Shown here: positions 56,166 to 64,000 of the stretch, piece after piece
Layout of the letters: every line of letters starts with the position of its first letter
Numbering within the stretch: the stretch's first letter is position 1
Source of the DNA: Hoeflea phototrophica DFL-43
GTDB taxonomy: Bacteria > Pseudomonadota > Alphaproteobacteria > Rhizobiales > Rhizobiaceae
DNA: 64,000 nt
Reading direction: 5' to 3'
Assembly (NCBI RefSeq): GCF_000154705.2
Contig: NZ_CM002917.1
Span: forward strand, 2,436,461 to 2,500,460
Notes under the pieces: model-generated
Databases searched by the model: none
What the model saw: only the letters and a program-made list of their open reading frames with translations
What the model was told of the DNA's origin: nothing
Made by a program: the position numbers and the translations under genes

Positions 56166-56211
56166 CAGCACCGTCTCCGATGAGTTCCGGCTTCCTGCTC
56201 GCAAAATCCCG

Positions 56212-57486
56212 TCAGATCAGCAGATTGGCGATGATCTCGTTGTCGGTGATGTCCTGATAGCTCAGGCCCTCGTCTTCGAAGGCGCCGATCAGCCGGTGAA
56301 AATTATCTGGAGAGCGGGTCTCAATGCCGATCAGGATCGAACCGAAATTGCGCGCGGATTTCTTCAGATACTCGAACCGCGCAATATCGTCCTCGGGGCC
56401 TAGCAGAGACAGAAAATCCTTGAGCGCACCAGGCCGCTGCGCCAACCGCAGGACGAAATATTTCTTTGTCCCGGCGTAGCGCATGGCGCGCTCCTTAACA
56501 TCGGGCAGCCGCTCGAAATCAAAATTGCCGCCCGACACCACCGCAACAACGCTCTTGCCCGCCAGCGCTTCAGGCCCGAGTGCCTCAAGAGCCGCCAGCG
56601 ACAGTGCACCGGCCGGCTCCAGAACGATGCCCTCTGTGTTGAGCATTTCCGTCATCGTCAAACAAATGGCGTTCTCCGGCACCAGCAGCACCTGATCGGA
56701 ATCAAAACGGGTGAGGATCTCGAAGTTCCGCGCGCCGATTTCGGCCACCGCCGCACCATCCACGAAATTGTCGATCTTGCCGAGCTTGACCCGCCGCCCC
56801 TCGCTCAGGCTCTGCTTGAGGCTGGGGGCGCCCGCCGGTTCGGTCAACAGATAGTTGCAGGGCGCGACCTCCCCCTCGAGATAGCGCGACACGCCCGCAG
56901 ACAGGCCACCTCCGCCGACCGGAAGCACAATCAGGTCCGGCTTTTCGTTCCCGGGCAGTTGCGCCTTGATTTCCGCGGCCACGGTCGCCTGACCTTCGAT
57001 GATGTCATCATGATCGAAGGGCGGCGCCATCAGCGCACCCTCGGACTGTGCAAATTCCAACGCGGAGGCATAACAGGCATCGAAGAAGTCACCCGTCAGG
57101 CGGATTTCAATGAACTCCCCGCCAAACATCCGTGTCTTGTCGATCTTCTGCTGCGGCGTCGTCACCGGCATGAAGACCACGCCCTTGCGTCCGAAATGCC
57201 GGCAGACAAAGGCAAAACCCTGCGCATGGTTGCCCGCTGACGCACACACAAACAGCGCCTGGTCCGGATTGCGCTTGAGCGCCTTGCGAATGAAGTTGAA
57301 CGCGCCGCGGATCTTGTAGGAGCGTACAGGCGAGAGATCCTCCCGCTTGAGCCAGATCCTTGCTCCGTAGCGCACCGACAAATGATCATTGAGCTGCAGC
57401 GGCGTTGGCGCAAACAGGGTTCGCATCTCTTCAAGCGCGGCATCGGCCGCGGCGCGGAATTGATCGGGAGATTGTGTTTCACTCAT
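56212..57486 (-). CDS. ilvA: Threonine dehydratase
   Basis: The 424-residue PLP enzyme deaminates threonine to 2-oxobutanoate for isoleucine synthesis. Lys58 in RSYKIRGAFN binds PLP; LPVGGGGLSAGV binds the cofactor phosphate. The C-terminal ACT-like domain starts near residue 340. The start at 57486 (MSETQSPDQF) is preferred over 57546. It is divergent from the TrkH-type gene with a 75-bp gap and may be biosynthetic or catabolic. Confidence 0.9.
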   Translation of the reverse strand: MSETQSPDQFRAAADAALEEMRTLFAPTPLQLNDHLSVRYGARIWLKREDLSPVRSYKIRGAFNFIRKALKRNPDQALFVCASAGNHAQGFAFVCRHFGRKGVVFMPVTTPQQKIDKTRMFGGEFIEIRLTGDFFDACYASALEFAQSEGALMAPPFDHDDIIEGQATVAAEIKAQLPGNEKPDLIVLPVGGGGLSAGVSRYLEGEVAPCNYLLTEPAGAPSLKQSLSEGRRVKLGKIDNFVDGAAVAEIGARNFEILTRFDSDQVLLVPENAICLTMTEMLNTEGIVLEPAGALSLAALEALGPEALAGKSVVAVVSGGNFDFERLPDVKERAMRYAGTKKYFVLRLAQRPGALKDFLSLLGPEDDIARFEYLKKSARNFGSILIGIETRSPDNFHRLIGAFEDEGLSYQDITDNEIIANLLI

Positions 57487-57561
57487 GGCCGGTCTATGCC
57501 ATGGCAAGCGTCCGGTGCCAACCACTCCGGCAGCATACCGCATCAAGCTGAGGAACGCCGG

Positions 57562-59016
57562 TTGTACGGCCAGACAATCCGTTCTGCCATATCGATTGCA
57601 GCCACAGCAGGACTCTATCTGTCGTTTGCCATGCTGCTGCCAGCCGCCCTCGACTTCTACTTCGGCAATCCCGACTGGCAGGTCTTTGCGGCTTCCTCCT
57701 TCGTCGTCGGCTCGATTTGCCTGGGAACCGCGATGGCCACACGTGGCGCCCCGGCTCCCTTCTCACGGCGTCTGGGCTTCCTGGTGGTCAACCTGTTGTG
57801 GATCACCCTGTCGGTCACCGGCGCGGTCCCGCTTTACATGTCCTCCCTCGGCCTCGACATGGCCGATGCGCTGTTTGAATCGGTCTCCGCCGTCACCACC
57901 ACCGGCGCCACCGTGATCATGGGCCTGGATGAGGCGCCACCGGGCCTGCTTTTGTGGCGTTCGCTGCTTCAGTGGATGGGCGGGATCGGCATTGTCGCCC
58001 TCGGGCTGCTCGTCCTGCCGTTTCTCAAGGTCGGCGGCTTTACCGTCTTCAAGATGGAATCCTCAGACACATCAGAAAGACCTTTCGCCCGTTTCAGCAT
58101 GTTTATCCGGGCCTTTTTCGCCATCTATATCGGTCTGACCGCAAGCTGCGCGCTGCTCTACGGCGTGTTCGGCATGGGCGAACTCGACGCCATCAACCAT
58201 GCCATGACAACGATCGCGACGGGCGGGTTCTCGACACGCGACGCCTCGTTTGGCGCATTCCAGTCACCCGGCCTGCTCTGGACCGCCACGATTTTCATGG
58301 CACTTGCCGGCCTACCCTTTTCCGTCATGATCCTGTTTGCGGTTCGTGGCCGCCTTGATGCGCTGCGCGATCCGCAGATCGCGGCCTATGCCGGTCTGAT
58401 CCTTGTCCTCACCGTTCTGATCGCGCTCAGTGTTCGTCTTGGCAATGGCGAAGACTTCGCCCACGCCCTCACCCATGCCGCGTTCAACGTGGTCTCCATC
58501 GTCACCACGACCGGCTTTGTCAGCGCCGATTATGCCCTGTGGGGGCCGCTGCCGGTCGCGCTTCTGTTCCTGGCGACCTTTCTGGGCGGCTGCTCAGGCT
58601 CCACATCCGGTGGCATCAAGGCCTACCGGCTGGTCATCATCGCAAGCTCGGTGCGCTCCGGCCTGATGAAACTGATCTACCCGCACGCCATCCAGCCGGT
58701 CCGCTATGGTGCCGTGACGGTGGAACCGGACATGCAGCGCACAGTGTTTCTGTTCGTTTGCGCCTATATGGGAATCTGGGCACTTGGTGCCGTCGCCCTG
58801 TCCGCAACCGGGCTTGATATTGAAACAGCACTGTCCGGATCGATTACCGCGCTGGCGAATGTAGGACCAGGTATCGGCCCGGTGATAGGACCTTCCGGAA
58901 ACTTCAGCTCCATTGGTGATGCAGGCAAGATGATTATGGTTTTCCTGATGCTGCTTGGCCGCCTCGAAATTCTTGCTGTTCTTGTCTTGCTTGCCCCCGC
59001 ATTCTGGCGCGACTGA
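57562..59016 (+). CDS. TrkH-family potassium uptake protein
   Basis: The 484-residue membrane protein contains the four pore loops of the Trk/Ktr/HKT family: VTTTGAT, IATGGFS, VTTTGFV and LANVGPG. A TTG start at 57562 (LYGQTIRSAI) is supported by a GAGGAA site 7 nt upstream and by resemblance to homologue N termini. No TrkA subunit gene is adjacent, so regulation must come from elsewhere. Confidence 0.9.
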   Translation: MYGQTIRSAISIAATAGLYLSFAMLLPAALDFYFGNPDWQVFAASSFVVGSICLGTAMATRGAPAPFSRRLGFLVVNLLWITLSVTGAVPLYMSSLGLDMADALFESVSAVTTTGATVIMGLDEAPPGLLLWRSLLQWMGGIGIVALGLLVLPFLKVGGFTVFKMESSDTSERPFARFSMFIRAFFAIYIGLTASCALLYGVFGMGELDAINHAMTTIATGGFSTRDASFGAFQSPGLLWTATIFMALAGLPFSVMILFAVRGRLDALRDPQIAAYAGLILVLTVLIALSVRLGNGEDFAHALTHAAFNVVSIVTTTGFVSADYALWGPLPVALLFLATFLGGCSGSTSGGIKAYRLVIIASSVRSGLMKLIYPHAIQPVRYGAVTVEPDMQRTVFLFVCAYMGIWALGAVALSATGLDIETALSGSITALANVGPGIGPVIGPSGNFSSIGDAGKMIMVFLMLLGRLEILAVLVLLAPAFWRD

Positions 59017-59104
59017 AAAGCAACCCTGAATTGCTAATACTTGTTCTGCTTTAGTGAGGCATTAACCACACTATGTTCTTCTGGGCTCCATACGGAGGAC
59101 CGGC

Positions 59105-60613
59105 ATGAACATGCACGCTGCAATCGAAGACTACCCTGAAGAGCATTCAGGCACACTGCCAACTGATAGCACCCGGCCCGAACCGGCGATGGCGCGACAA
59201 AAGGATCACGCCTCGCTCGAACAGGCCATGAATGTGATCGGCTCGCAGGTCGGCCAGTTGTCGGTCAACATCGCCGACACCAGCGGAATGGTCAGCGATG
59301 TTTCAGTATCGTTGTCACGCCAGGCCGACGAGTTTCATTCGCTGGCCGAGGACATGTCGATGATCGTCCGGTCGAACGAGACCGTTGCCAATGCCTCACG
59401 CACGGCGATCGTCTCCGCACGGGAAACCCAGAACGGATTGGACAGCACCACCAACAGCGTCAACACCATTCTTGGCAACGCAGTCTCCGACATCCAGTCG
59501 ATGGCCACCAGCGCCAGCGAATTCACGGATGTGCTCAATTCGGTCTCTGAGGAGATCAAGCAGGTCCACGCCTTCTCCGAGGCCATCCAGTCGATTGCCA
59601 CACAGACCCAGATGCTGGCGGTCAATGCAGGCATCATGGCCGCCCACGCTGGGGAAGCGGGCCGCGGCTTTGCCGTTGTCGCCGAGGCGGTCAAGCAGCT
59701 CGCAGACAAGACCGGCAATGTCTCTCGTGACATGGTCGAGCGGCTGCAAACGCTTCATGGAATCGTTGACAAGCTGCAAAAGAAAAACACAGACAATGCG
59801 GCTGTCGCCACCGCCGCCCAGCAGCGCTCAACCGAGATCGACGCGGAACTGAAGAAATTTTCCGGTTTCAGCGAAGGCGTCGCCAGCATGATTGGCGAAA
59901 TCGAGCGCATCAGCGATCCCGTCGAGGAAACCACCCGCGCCTGCACCACGGTGCTCGCCAAGGTCTCCGAACTCGACCGCCAGGTTCATGACAGCGCGTC
60001 GATGCTGACCTCGGCCAGCGACAAGATAGACCAGCTGGTCTCATTCTCGGAAGATGTGATCGGCCATGTGGCAGAAAGCGGCGTTGAAACGGAAGACACC
60101 CCGCTGATTCGGCACTGCATCGCCACCGCCGGTGAGATCGCCGCACTGTTCGAACAGCAGATCGGTGCGGGCAAGATGTCGATGTCGGACCTGTTCGACG
60201 AGGATTACCAGCCGATCCCCGGCACCGATCCCGTCCAGCACATGACCCGCTTTGTCCAGCACACGGACCGGCTGCTGCCATCCTTTCAGGAGGCAATGCT
60301 CGATTTCGACCCCAGGGTCACATTCTGCGCTGCAATCGACCGCAACGGCTTTCTGCCCACCCACAACCACATCTACTCGCAACCGCAGAGTTCCGATCCT
60401 GTCTGGAATGCAGGCAATTGCCGCAACCGCCGCATCTTCAATGACCGCACCGGGCTCGCCGCCGGGCGCAACACCAGGCCGTTCCTACTGCAAACCTACC
60501 GCCGTGACATGGGCGGCGGAAACTTCACCCTGATGAAGGACCTTTCCGCACCGATCACCATCAATGGCAAACATTGGGGCGGTTTGCGCATCGGCTTCAA
60601 GATCAATGCCTGA
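59105..60613 (+). CDS. Soluble methyl-accepting chemotaxis-like protein
   Basis: The 502-residue protein has no membrane segment. Residues about 40-335 form a coiled-coil signalling domain; the conserved hairpin tip reads MLAVNAGIMAAHAGEAGRGF instead of the usual ALNAAIEAARAGE form. The C-terminal 150 residues form a separate domain with His/Cys-containing motifs (NRRIFNDRTGLAAGRNTRPF and LLQTYRRDMGGG) found in other soluble receptors. A good GGAGGA site precedes ATG 59105. It may sense an internal signal and could couple to a chemosensory array elsewhere in the genome. Confidence 0.82.
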   Translation: MNMHAAIEDYPEEHSGTLPTDSTRPEPAMARQKDHASLEQAMNVIGSQVGQLSVNIADTSGMVSDVSVSLSRQADEFHSLAEDMSMIVRSNETVANASRTAIVSARETQNGLDSTTNSVNTILGNAVSDIQSMATSASEFTDVLNSVSEEIKQVHAFSEAIQSIATQTQMLAVNAGIMAAHAGEAGRGFAVVAEAVKQLADKTGNVSRDMVERLQTLHGIVDKLQKKNTDNAAVATAAQQRSTEIDAELKKFSGFSEGVASMIGEIERISDPVEETTRACTTVLAKVSELDRQVHDSASMLTSASDKIDQLVSFSEDVIGHVAESGVETEDTPLIRHCIATAGEIAALFEQQIGAGKMSMSDLFDEDYQPIPGTDPVQHMTRFVQHTDRLLPSFQEAMLDFDPRVTFCAAIDRNGFLPTHNHIYSQPQSSDPVWNAGNCRNRRIFNDRTGLAAGRNTRPFLLQTYRRDMGGGNFTLMKDLSAPITINGKHWGGLRIGFKINA

Positions 60614-60679
60614 CAGCGGCAATCGCTGCGCCTTGCCTTGTTACCACTGCCGGAAAACGCGTTTCTTGATTGCTCTGAT

Positions 60680-60766
60680 TGGTGCGGACGACGGGGCTCG
60701 AACCCGTACAGCCTCGCGGCCGAGGGATTTTAAGTCCCTTGCGTCTACCAGTTTCGCCACGTCCGC
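60680..60766 (-). tRNA. tRNA-Leu (TAA)
   Basis: The 87-nt gene on the minus strand has acceptor stem GCGGACG/CGTCCGC, anticodon TAA in CTTAAAA, a long variable arm (CGGCCGCGAGGCTG) and encoded CCA. The long variable arm and anticodon fit leucine. Confidence 0.94.
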
Positions 60767-60909
60767 ACGTCTCAGCCTCGGTAGCTGACCTGCCGGACAC
60801 AGGCAAGGGGTTGTATGCGGGTTGACCACTGCTCCGCCCTCGCTCCACACCATCCGGAGACAATCCTGCGAGATAAAGCCGATACTGGCAGCCGCTGACA
60901 TGCCGGAAA

Positions 60910-60944
60910 ACAAGCGCCCCGCGAATTCAACACCGGGCGCTTGT
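60910..60944 (-). terminator. Rho-independent terminator of the wrbA-like gene
   Basis: The 10-bp stem ACAAGCGCCC/GGGCGCTTGT with a 15-nt loop lies 36 bp past the WrbA stop, with a short A run on the plus-strand left flank. Confidence 0.65.
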
Positions 60945-60979
60945 AAGATAATCGCGGGATCCGGGAGGATCGCTTAGTA

Positions 60980-61579
60980 TCAGGCGACCAGTTTGGCCGC
61001 GATTTCTGCCACGCGCTTGCCCTGGTACTCGGCGCCTTCAAGCTCCACAGCAGAGGGTTGCCGCGAACCATCTCCGCCAGCAATGGTCGATGCGCCATAA
61101 GGCGAGCCGCCCTTGACCTCATCCACACCCATCTGCCCCTGGAAGGCATAGGGAAGCCCCGCAATCAGCATGCCATGATGCAAAAGCACCGTGTGGAAAC
61201 TCAAAATCGTGGATTCCTGGCCGCCGTGCTGTGTCGCAGAAGACGTCATCACAGAGCCGACCTTGCAGACCAGTGCCCCGGACGCCCAAAGGCCGCCGGT
61301 CTGGTCGAGGAAATTCTTCATCTGCGAAGCCATCATGCCATAGCGGGTCGGCGTGGCGAAGATGATGCCATCATAGTCCGCAAGCTCGGACGGGTCCGCC
61401 ACAGGCGCTTCCTGATCCATCTTGTAGTGAAACTGTTTCGCCACCTCTTCGGGCACCAGCTCGGGAACCCGTTTAACAATCACCTCCGCACCACCTGCGG
61501 CAGCACCTTTTGCGGCCGCATTGGCCATTGCCTCGATATGACCCCAACTCGAATAGTAGAGCACCAGCACCTTTGCCAT
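60980..61579 (-). CDS. wrbA: NAD(P)H:quinone oxidoreductase WrbA
   Basis: The 199-residue flavodoxin-like protein reduces quinones by two electrons, avoiding semiquinones. The FMN loop [14 protein letters not shown] is at the N terminus, and [20 protein letters not shown] is the second family motif. ATG 61579 ([10 protein letters not shown]) follows an AAGGAAA site; longer readings add unrelated sequence. It is divergent from the CinA-like gene. Confidence 0.93.
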   Translation of the reverse strand: MAKVLVLYYSSWGHIEAMANAAAKGAAAGGAEVIVKRVPELVPEEVAKQFHYKMDQEAPVADPSELADYDGIIFATPTRYGMMASQMKNFLDQTGGLWASGALVCKVGSVMTSSATQHGGQESTILSFHTVLLHHGMLIAGLPYAFQGQMGVDEVKGGSPYGASTIAGGDGSRQPSAVELEGAEYQGKRVAEIAAKLVA

Positions 61580-61766
61580 GTCAGTTTCCTTTCGTGGATT
61601 GCCGCACACTTGCGGTAGAGTCCGGATATGGGACCTCCTGCGTTCACAAAAAGACGCGCAATTAAGGACGGTTTGTTCATAAATCGGATCATTCTTTGAC
61701 AAGGGCTTCTCACTTGCACTGCCAAAAAAAATCCGTTTAATCATCCCGTTCTGGGGGAGGAACAGA

Positions 61767-62537
61767 ATGACGGAACTGACCACTACCGTGACCGTGACCG
61801 CGTCGGCGCTTGCAATCGGCGATGAACTGCTGTCCGGCAGGACCAAGGACAAGAACATCGGCCATCTCGCCGAGATGCTGACGGCTGCCGGGATCGATCT
61901 TCTCGAAGTCCGGATCGTGCCGGACGATGAGGCCCGCATCGTGGAGGCACTCAATGCATTGCGGGCGCGTTATGACTATGTGTTCACCTCAGGCGGCATC
62001 GGCCCGACCCATGATGACATCACCGCCGACGCCGTCGCCAAGGCCTTTGGCGTCAATTGCGGGCACGATCCCGACGCGCTGGCACTGCTGAGCGCGCATT
62101 ATGCCGAACGCGGGCTCGAGTTCACCGAAGCACGCCGCCGCATGGCCCGAATGCCTGAAGGCAGCCGGCACATCGCCAACCCGGTCAGTTGCGCCCCAGG
62201 CTTCATCATTGGCAATGTCCATGTCATGGCAGGCGTTCCTTCGGTGTTTCAGGCCATGCTCGACAACGTGCTGCCCACCCTCAATGCCGGCACCAAGGTG
62301 CTGTCCGACAAGGTCAGCTGCCCCTATGGGGAAGGTGATATCGGCGACCCCCTGTCGGCCATAGCCAAGGCCCATCCCGACGTAAACATCGGATCTTATC
62401 CACGGTTTTCCGGGCAGGGATTTTCCACCGAGATCGTCATTCGGGGCCGCGACGAATCCGCCATTGGCGCCGCCAGGATCGACATCGAATCGATGCTCTC
62501 CACCATCAGGCCGGCTGATCTGACCGCCACCGTTTGA
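61767..62537 (+). CDS. CinA-like molybdopterin-binding domain protein
   Basis: The 256-residue protein is the MoaB/Mog-like domain of the CinA family, with [18 protein letters not shown] and [16 protein letters not shown]. It lacks the C-terminal nicotinamide deamidase part, so the competence label should not be taken literally. Function is unclear, perhaps a nucleotide-sugar or ADP-ribose hydrolase. It is divergent from wrbA across 187 bp. Confidence 0.88.
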   Translation: MTELTTTVTVTASALAIGDELLSGRTKDKNIGHLAEMLTAAGIDLLEVRIVPDDEARIVEALNALRARYDYVFTSGGIGPTHDDITADAVAKAFGVNCGHDPDALALLSAHYAERGLEFTEARRRMARMPEGSRHIANPVSCAPGFIIGNVHVMAGVPSVFQAMLDNVLPTLNAGTKVLSDKVSCPYGEGDIGDPLSAIAKAHPDVNIGSYPRFSGQGFSTEIVIRGRDESAIGAARIDIESMLSTIRPADLTATV

Positions 62538-62620
62538 CAAGGATCAATGCGCCCGTCCCAAGCGCAGCGCATGCTGTCGGCATCTGGATGTGAGTCCAAC
62601 CTTTTCAAGGAGATGTCGCA

Positions 62621-63463
62621 ATGGCTTATCACACGATCCTTGCTGTTTTATCCAGCGTGTCCGATGTCGCGCCGGTGACACAAGCCGTTGCCGGGCTGGC
62701 CGCGTCCGCCGAAGTCCATGTCATCGGTTGCCATGGCGAGCCCTCGCAATTCGTTGTGCTTTCAGCACCCATCGATGTCCCCGACGCCGCCACAATAGCC
62801 GCGCTTTACGAACAGGCCGATGCACGCATGCAAGAAATCGGCGACGCCTTCGCCAAGGCCTGCACGACGGCAGGCCTGTCCTATGAATGGCGGCCTGTCC
62901 GCTCTCCCGGCGGCGACAGCGCGATTTCGGCCCTGGTGAGCGCCCGCTCCTGCGATCTGGTGATCGTTCGCCAGGCTGACCGGGACGCCAACGAGGACAT
63001 GGCCACCAATATTGATGCACTGCTGTTTGAAAGTGGCCGTCCCGTGCTGTTTCTGCCGCCAGGCGGAGATCTCGCCGCTCCGGTCAAGCGCGTTCTGATC
63101 GCCTGGGACGGTTCCCGCGAGGCTGCCCGCGCCGCCCATGACGCCCTGCCCCTGCTCAAGGCCGCAAGCGCTGTCGAGATCGTCGTGATCGATCCCGACA
63201 AGTTGCCCGACATCGATGCGCCATTGGCAGGCACCGACCTTGCAGCCACCCTGTCGCGCCATGGCATACATGCCAATGTCACGACCGCCTCGAAAGGTTC
63301 ACACTCAACCGCCGAGGCGATCGCCGCCCAGATCAAGGCCAGCAATGCCGATCTTCTGGTGATGGGCGCTTATACCCATCAACGCCTGCGCGAATGGCTG
63401 TTCGGCGGCGTGACCCGCGCCTTCATCGAAAAAGCGCCGGTTGCGGTTTTGATGTCACGGTAA
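62621..63463 (+). CDS. Universal stress protein, tandem domain
   Basis: The 280-residue protein carries two UspA-like halves. The second half has the nucleotide-binding pattern MGAYTHQRLREWLFGGVTRA near residue 245; the first half is more degenerate. Such proteins respond to stress by binding ATP or acting as regulators. A GGAGATG site precedes the ATG. It lies 83 bp after the CinA-like gene. Confidence 0.85.
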   Translation: MAYHTILAVLSSVSDVAPVTQAVAGLAASAEVHVIGCHGEPSQFVVLSAPIDVPDAATIAALYEQADARMQEIGDAFAKACTTAGLSYEWRPVRSPGGDSAISALVSARSCDLVIVRQADRDANEDMATNIDALLFESGRPVLFLPPGGDLAAPVKRVLIAWDGSREAARAAHDALPLLKAASAVEIVVIDPDKLPDIDAPLAGTDLAATLSRHGIHANVTTASKGSHSTAEAIAAQIKASNADLLVMGAYTHQRLREWLFGGVTRAFIEKAPVAVLMSR

Positions 63464-63630
63464 TCCCTGCGCCGCTCCCAGCCGCTTGCTGGCCATCCGA
63501 CAAACGTGCGGCCGGCAACACTTTGCCGGTAAGGCCTGACTTGCGCTCAAACCGGAATTCCGGTTAATGACAGCACCTTGAATGCTTGACAGCCCAGAGG
63601 CCAAGCCACGCAATTTCGAGGACTCGCACC

Positions 63631-64000
63631 ATGTCTCTTCCCGACAAAGCCTTTCCGGTTTCCTGGGACCAATTCCATCGCGATGCCCGCGCCCTTGCCT
63701 GGAGGCTGAGTGGCTCGGGTCAGACATGGAGCGCGATCGTCTGCATCACTCGCGGCGGCCTTGTTCCCGCAGCGATCATATCGCGCGAACTCGACATTCG
63801 CCGCATCGATACGGTGTCGGTGGCGTCCTATCATGACTACCTCAGCCAGGGTGACATGAAGGTGCTCAAGGAGATCAATTCCGAGATCCTCGAGACCGAA
63901 GGCGAAGGTGTTCTGATCGTCGACGATCTGACCGACACCGGCAAGACCGCCGCGATTGTCCGCGCAATGCTGCCAAAGGCGCATTTCGCAACCGTCTACG
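63631..64000 (+). CDS. gpt: Xanthine phosphoribosyltransferase, partial (cut by window end)
   Basis: The reading frame starts at ATG 63631 ([20 protein letters not shown]) and runs open for 123 residues to the window edge. It has the PRPP-binding motif [14 protein letters not shown] near residue 95 and [11 protein letters not shown] near 38, typical of xanthine-guanine phosphoribosyltransferase in purine salvage. The 3' end lies beyond the window. Confidence 0.85.
   Translation, partial: MSLPDKAFPVSWDQFHRDARALAWRLSGSGQTWSAIVCITRGGLVPAAIISRELDIRRIDTVSVASYHDYLSQGDMKVLKEINSEILETEGEGVLIVDDLTDTGKTAAIVRAMLPKAHFATVY

Noticed and set aside
61667..61691. TGATCC-like box upstream of wrbA as a third sigma-E promoter
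   Set aside because: The second box is CGTC at 15 nt spacing, not CGTA at 16 nt, so the match is too weak to count.

Overview
The window reads as a chromosomal segment of an alphaproteobacterium of the order Hyphomicrobiales (Rhizobiales). The evidence is the gene families and their order: yajC-secDF, nlpD-pcm-surE-serS-tatCBA-scpBA-nagZ-SPOR-argS-dgt, a PopZ (DUF2497) protein, a 947-residue ValS, and a probable RirA-type iron box. A Hoeflea/Phyllobacteriaceae-like genus is a guess from general resemblance and was not tested. Gene density is high. Three tRNA genes are present (Cys-GCA, Asn-GUU, Leu-UAA). I see no prophage, insertion sequence, CRISPR array or rRNA.

Bases 1-22,700 are mostly a conserved housekeeping block on the minus strand. 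It holds Sec export (yajC, secDF), a degenerate-LytM amidase activator (nlpD-like), isoaspartate repair (pcm), surE, serS, the complete Tat translocase (tatABC), an orphan ABC ATPase, chromosome condensation (scpAB), nagZ, a very large acidic SPOR protein, argS and a dGTPase-like gene. Bases 22,900-35,500 carry erpA, xthA, a Sel1-repeat protein, ilvD, a FadL-like porin, valS, popZ, a TolC-type channel and a second Pcm-like protein.

Bases 36,460-44,690 form the most interesting region, a probable photo-oxidative (singlet-oxygen) stress regulon. One operon runs phrB, a COG2907 flavoprotein, a DUF1365 protein, cfa and a GPH/MelB-type transporter. It converges on a short-chain dehydrogenase and a ChrR-family protein. 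Both transcription units are preceded by the same promoter-like motif, TGATCC, 16 nt, CGTA, which resembles the promoter of ECF sigma factors of the RpoE-ChrR group. No sigma factor is encoded next to the ChrR-like protein. Its N-terminal zinc-finger cysteines are replaced, while the C-terminal cupin metal ligands are kept. The cfa gene has an apparent one-base insertion near its 3' end.

Bases 44,850-64,000 hold a cysteine/tRNA-editing/sulfurtransferase group (cysK, alaX, sseA, GNAT, DUF1203) and a divergent alanine dehydrogenase/Lrp pair. Next comes a siderophore-interacting reductase behind a TGA-N9-TCA iron box, then a Tat-signal 2',3'-cyclic-nucleotide phosphodiesterase. The remainder includes ilvA, a TrkH-type transporter, a soluble chemoreceptor, WrbA, a CinA-like protein, a universal stress protein and the start of a xanthine phosphoribosyltransferase gene cut by the window edge.
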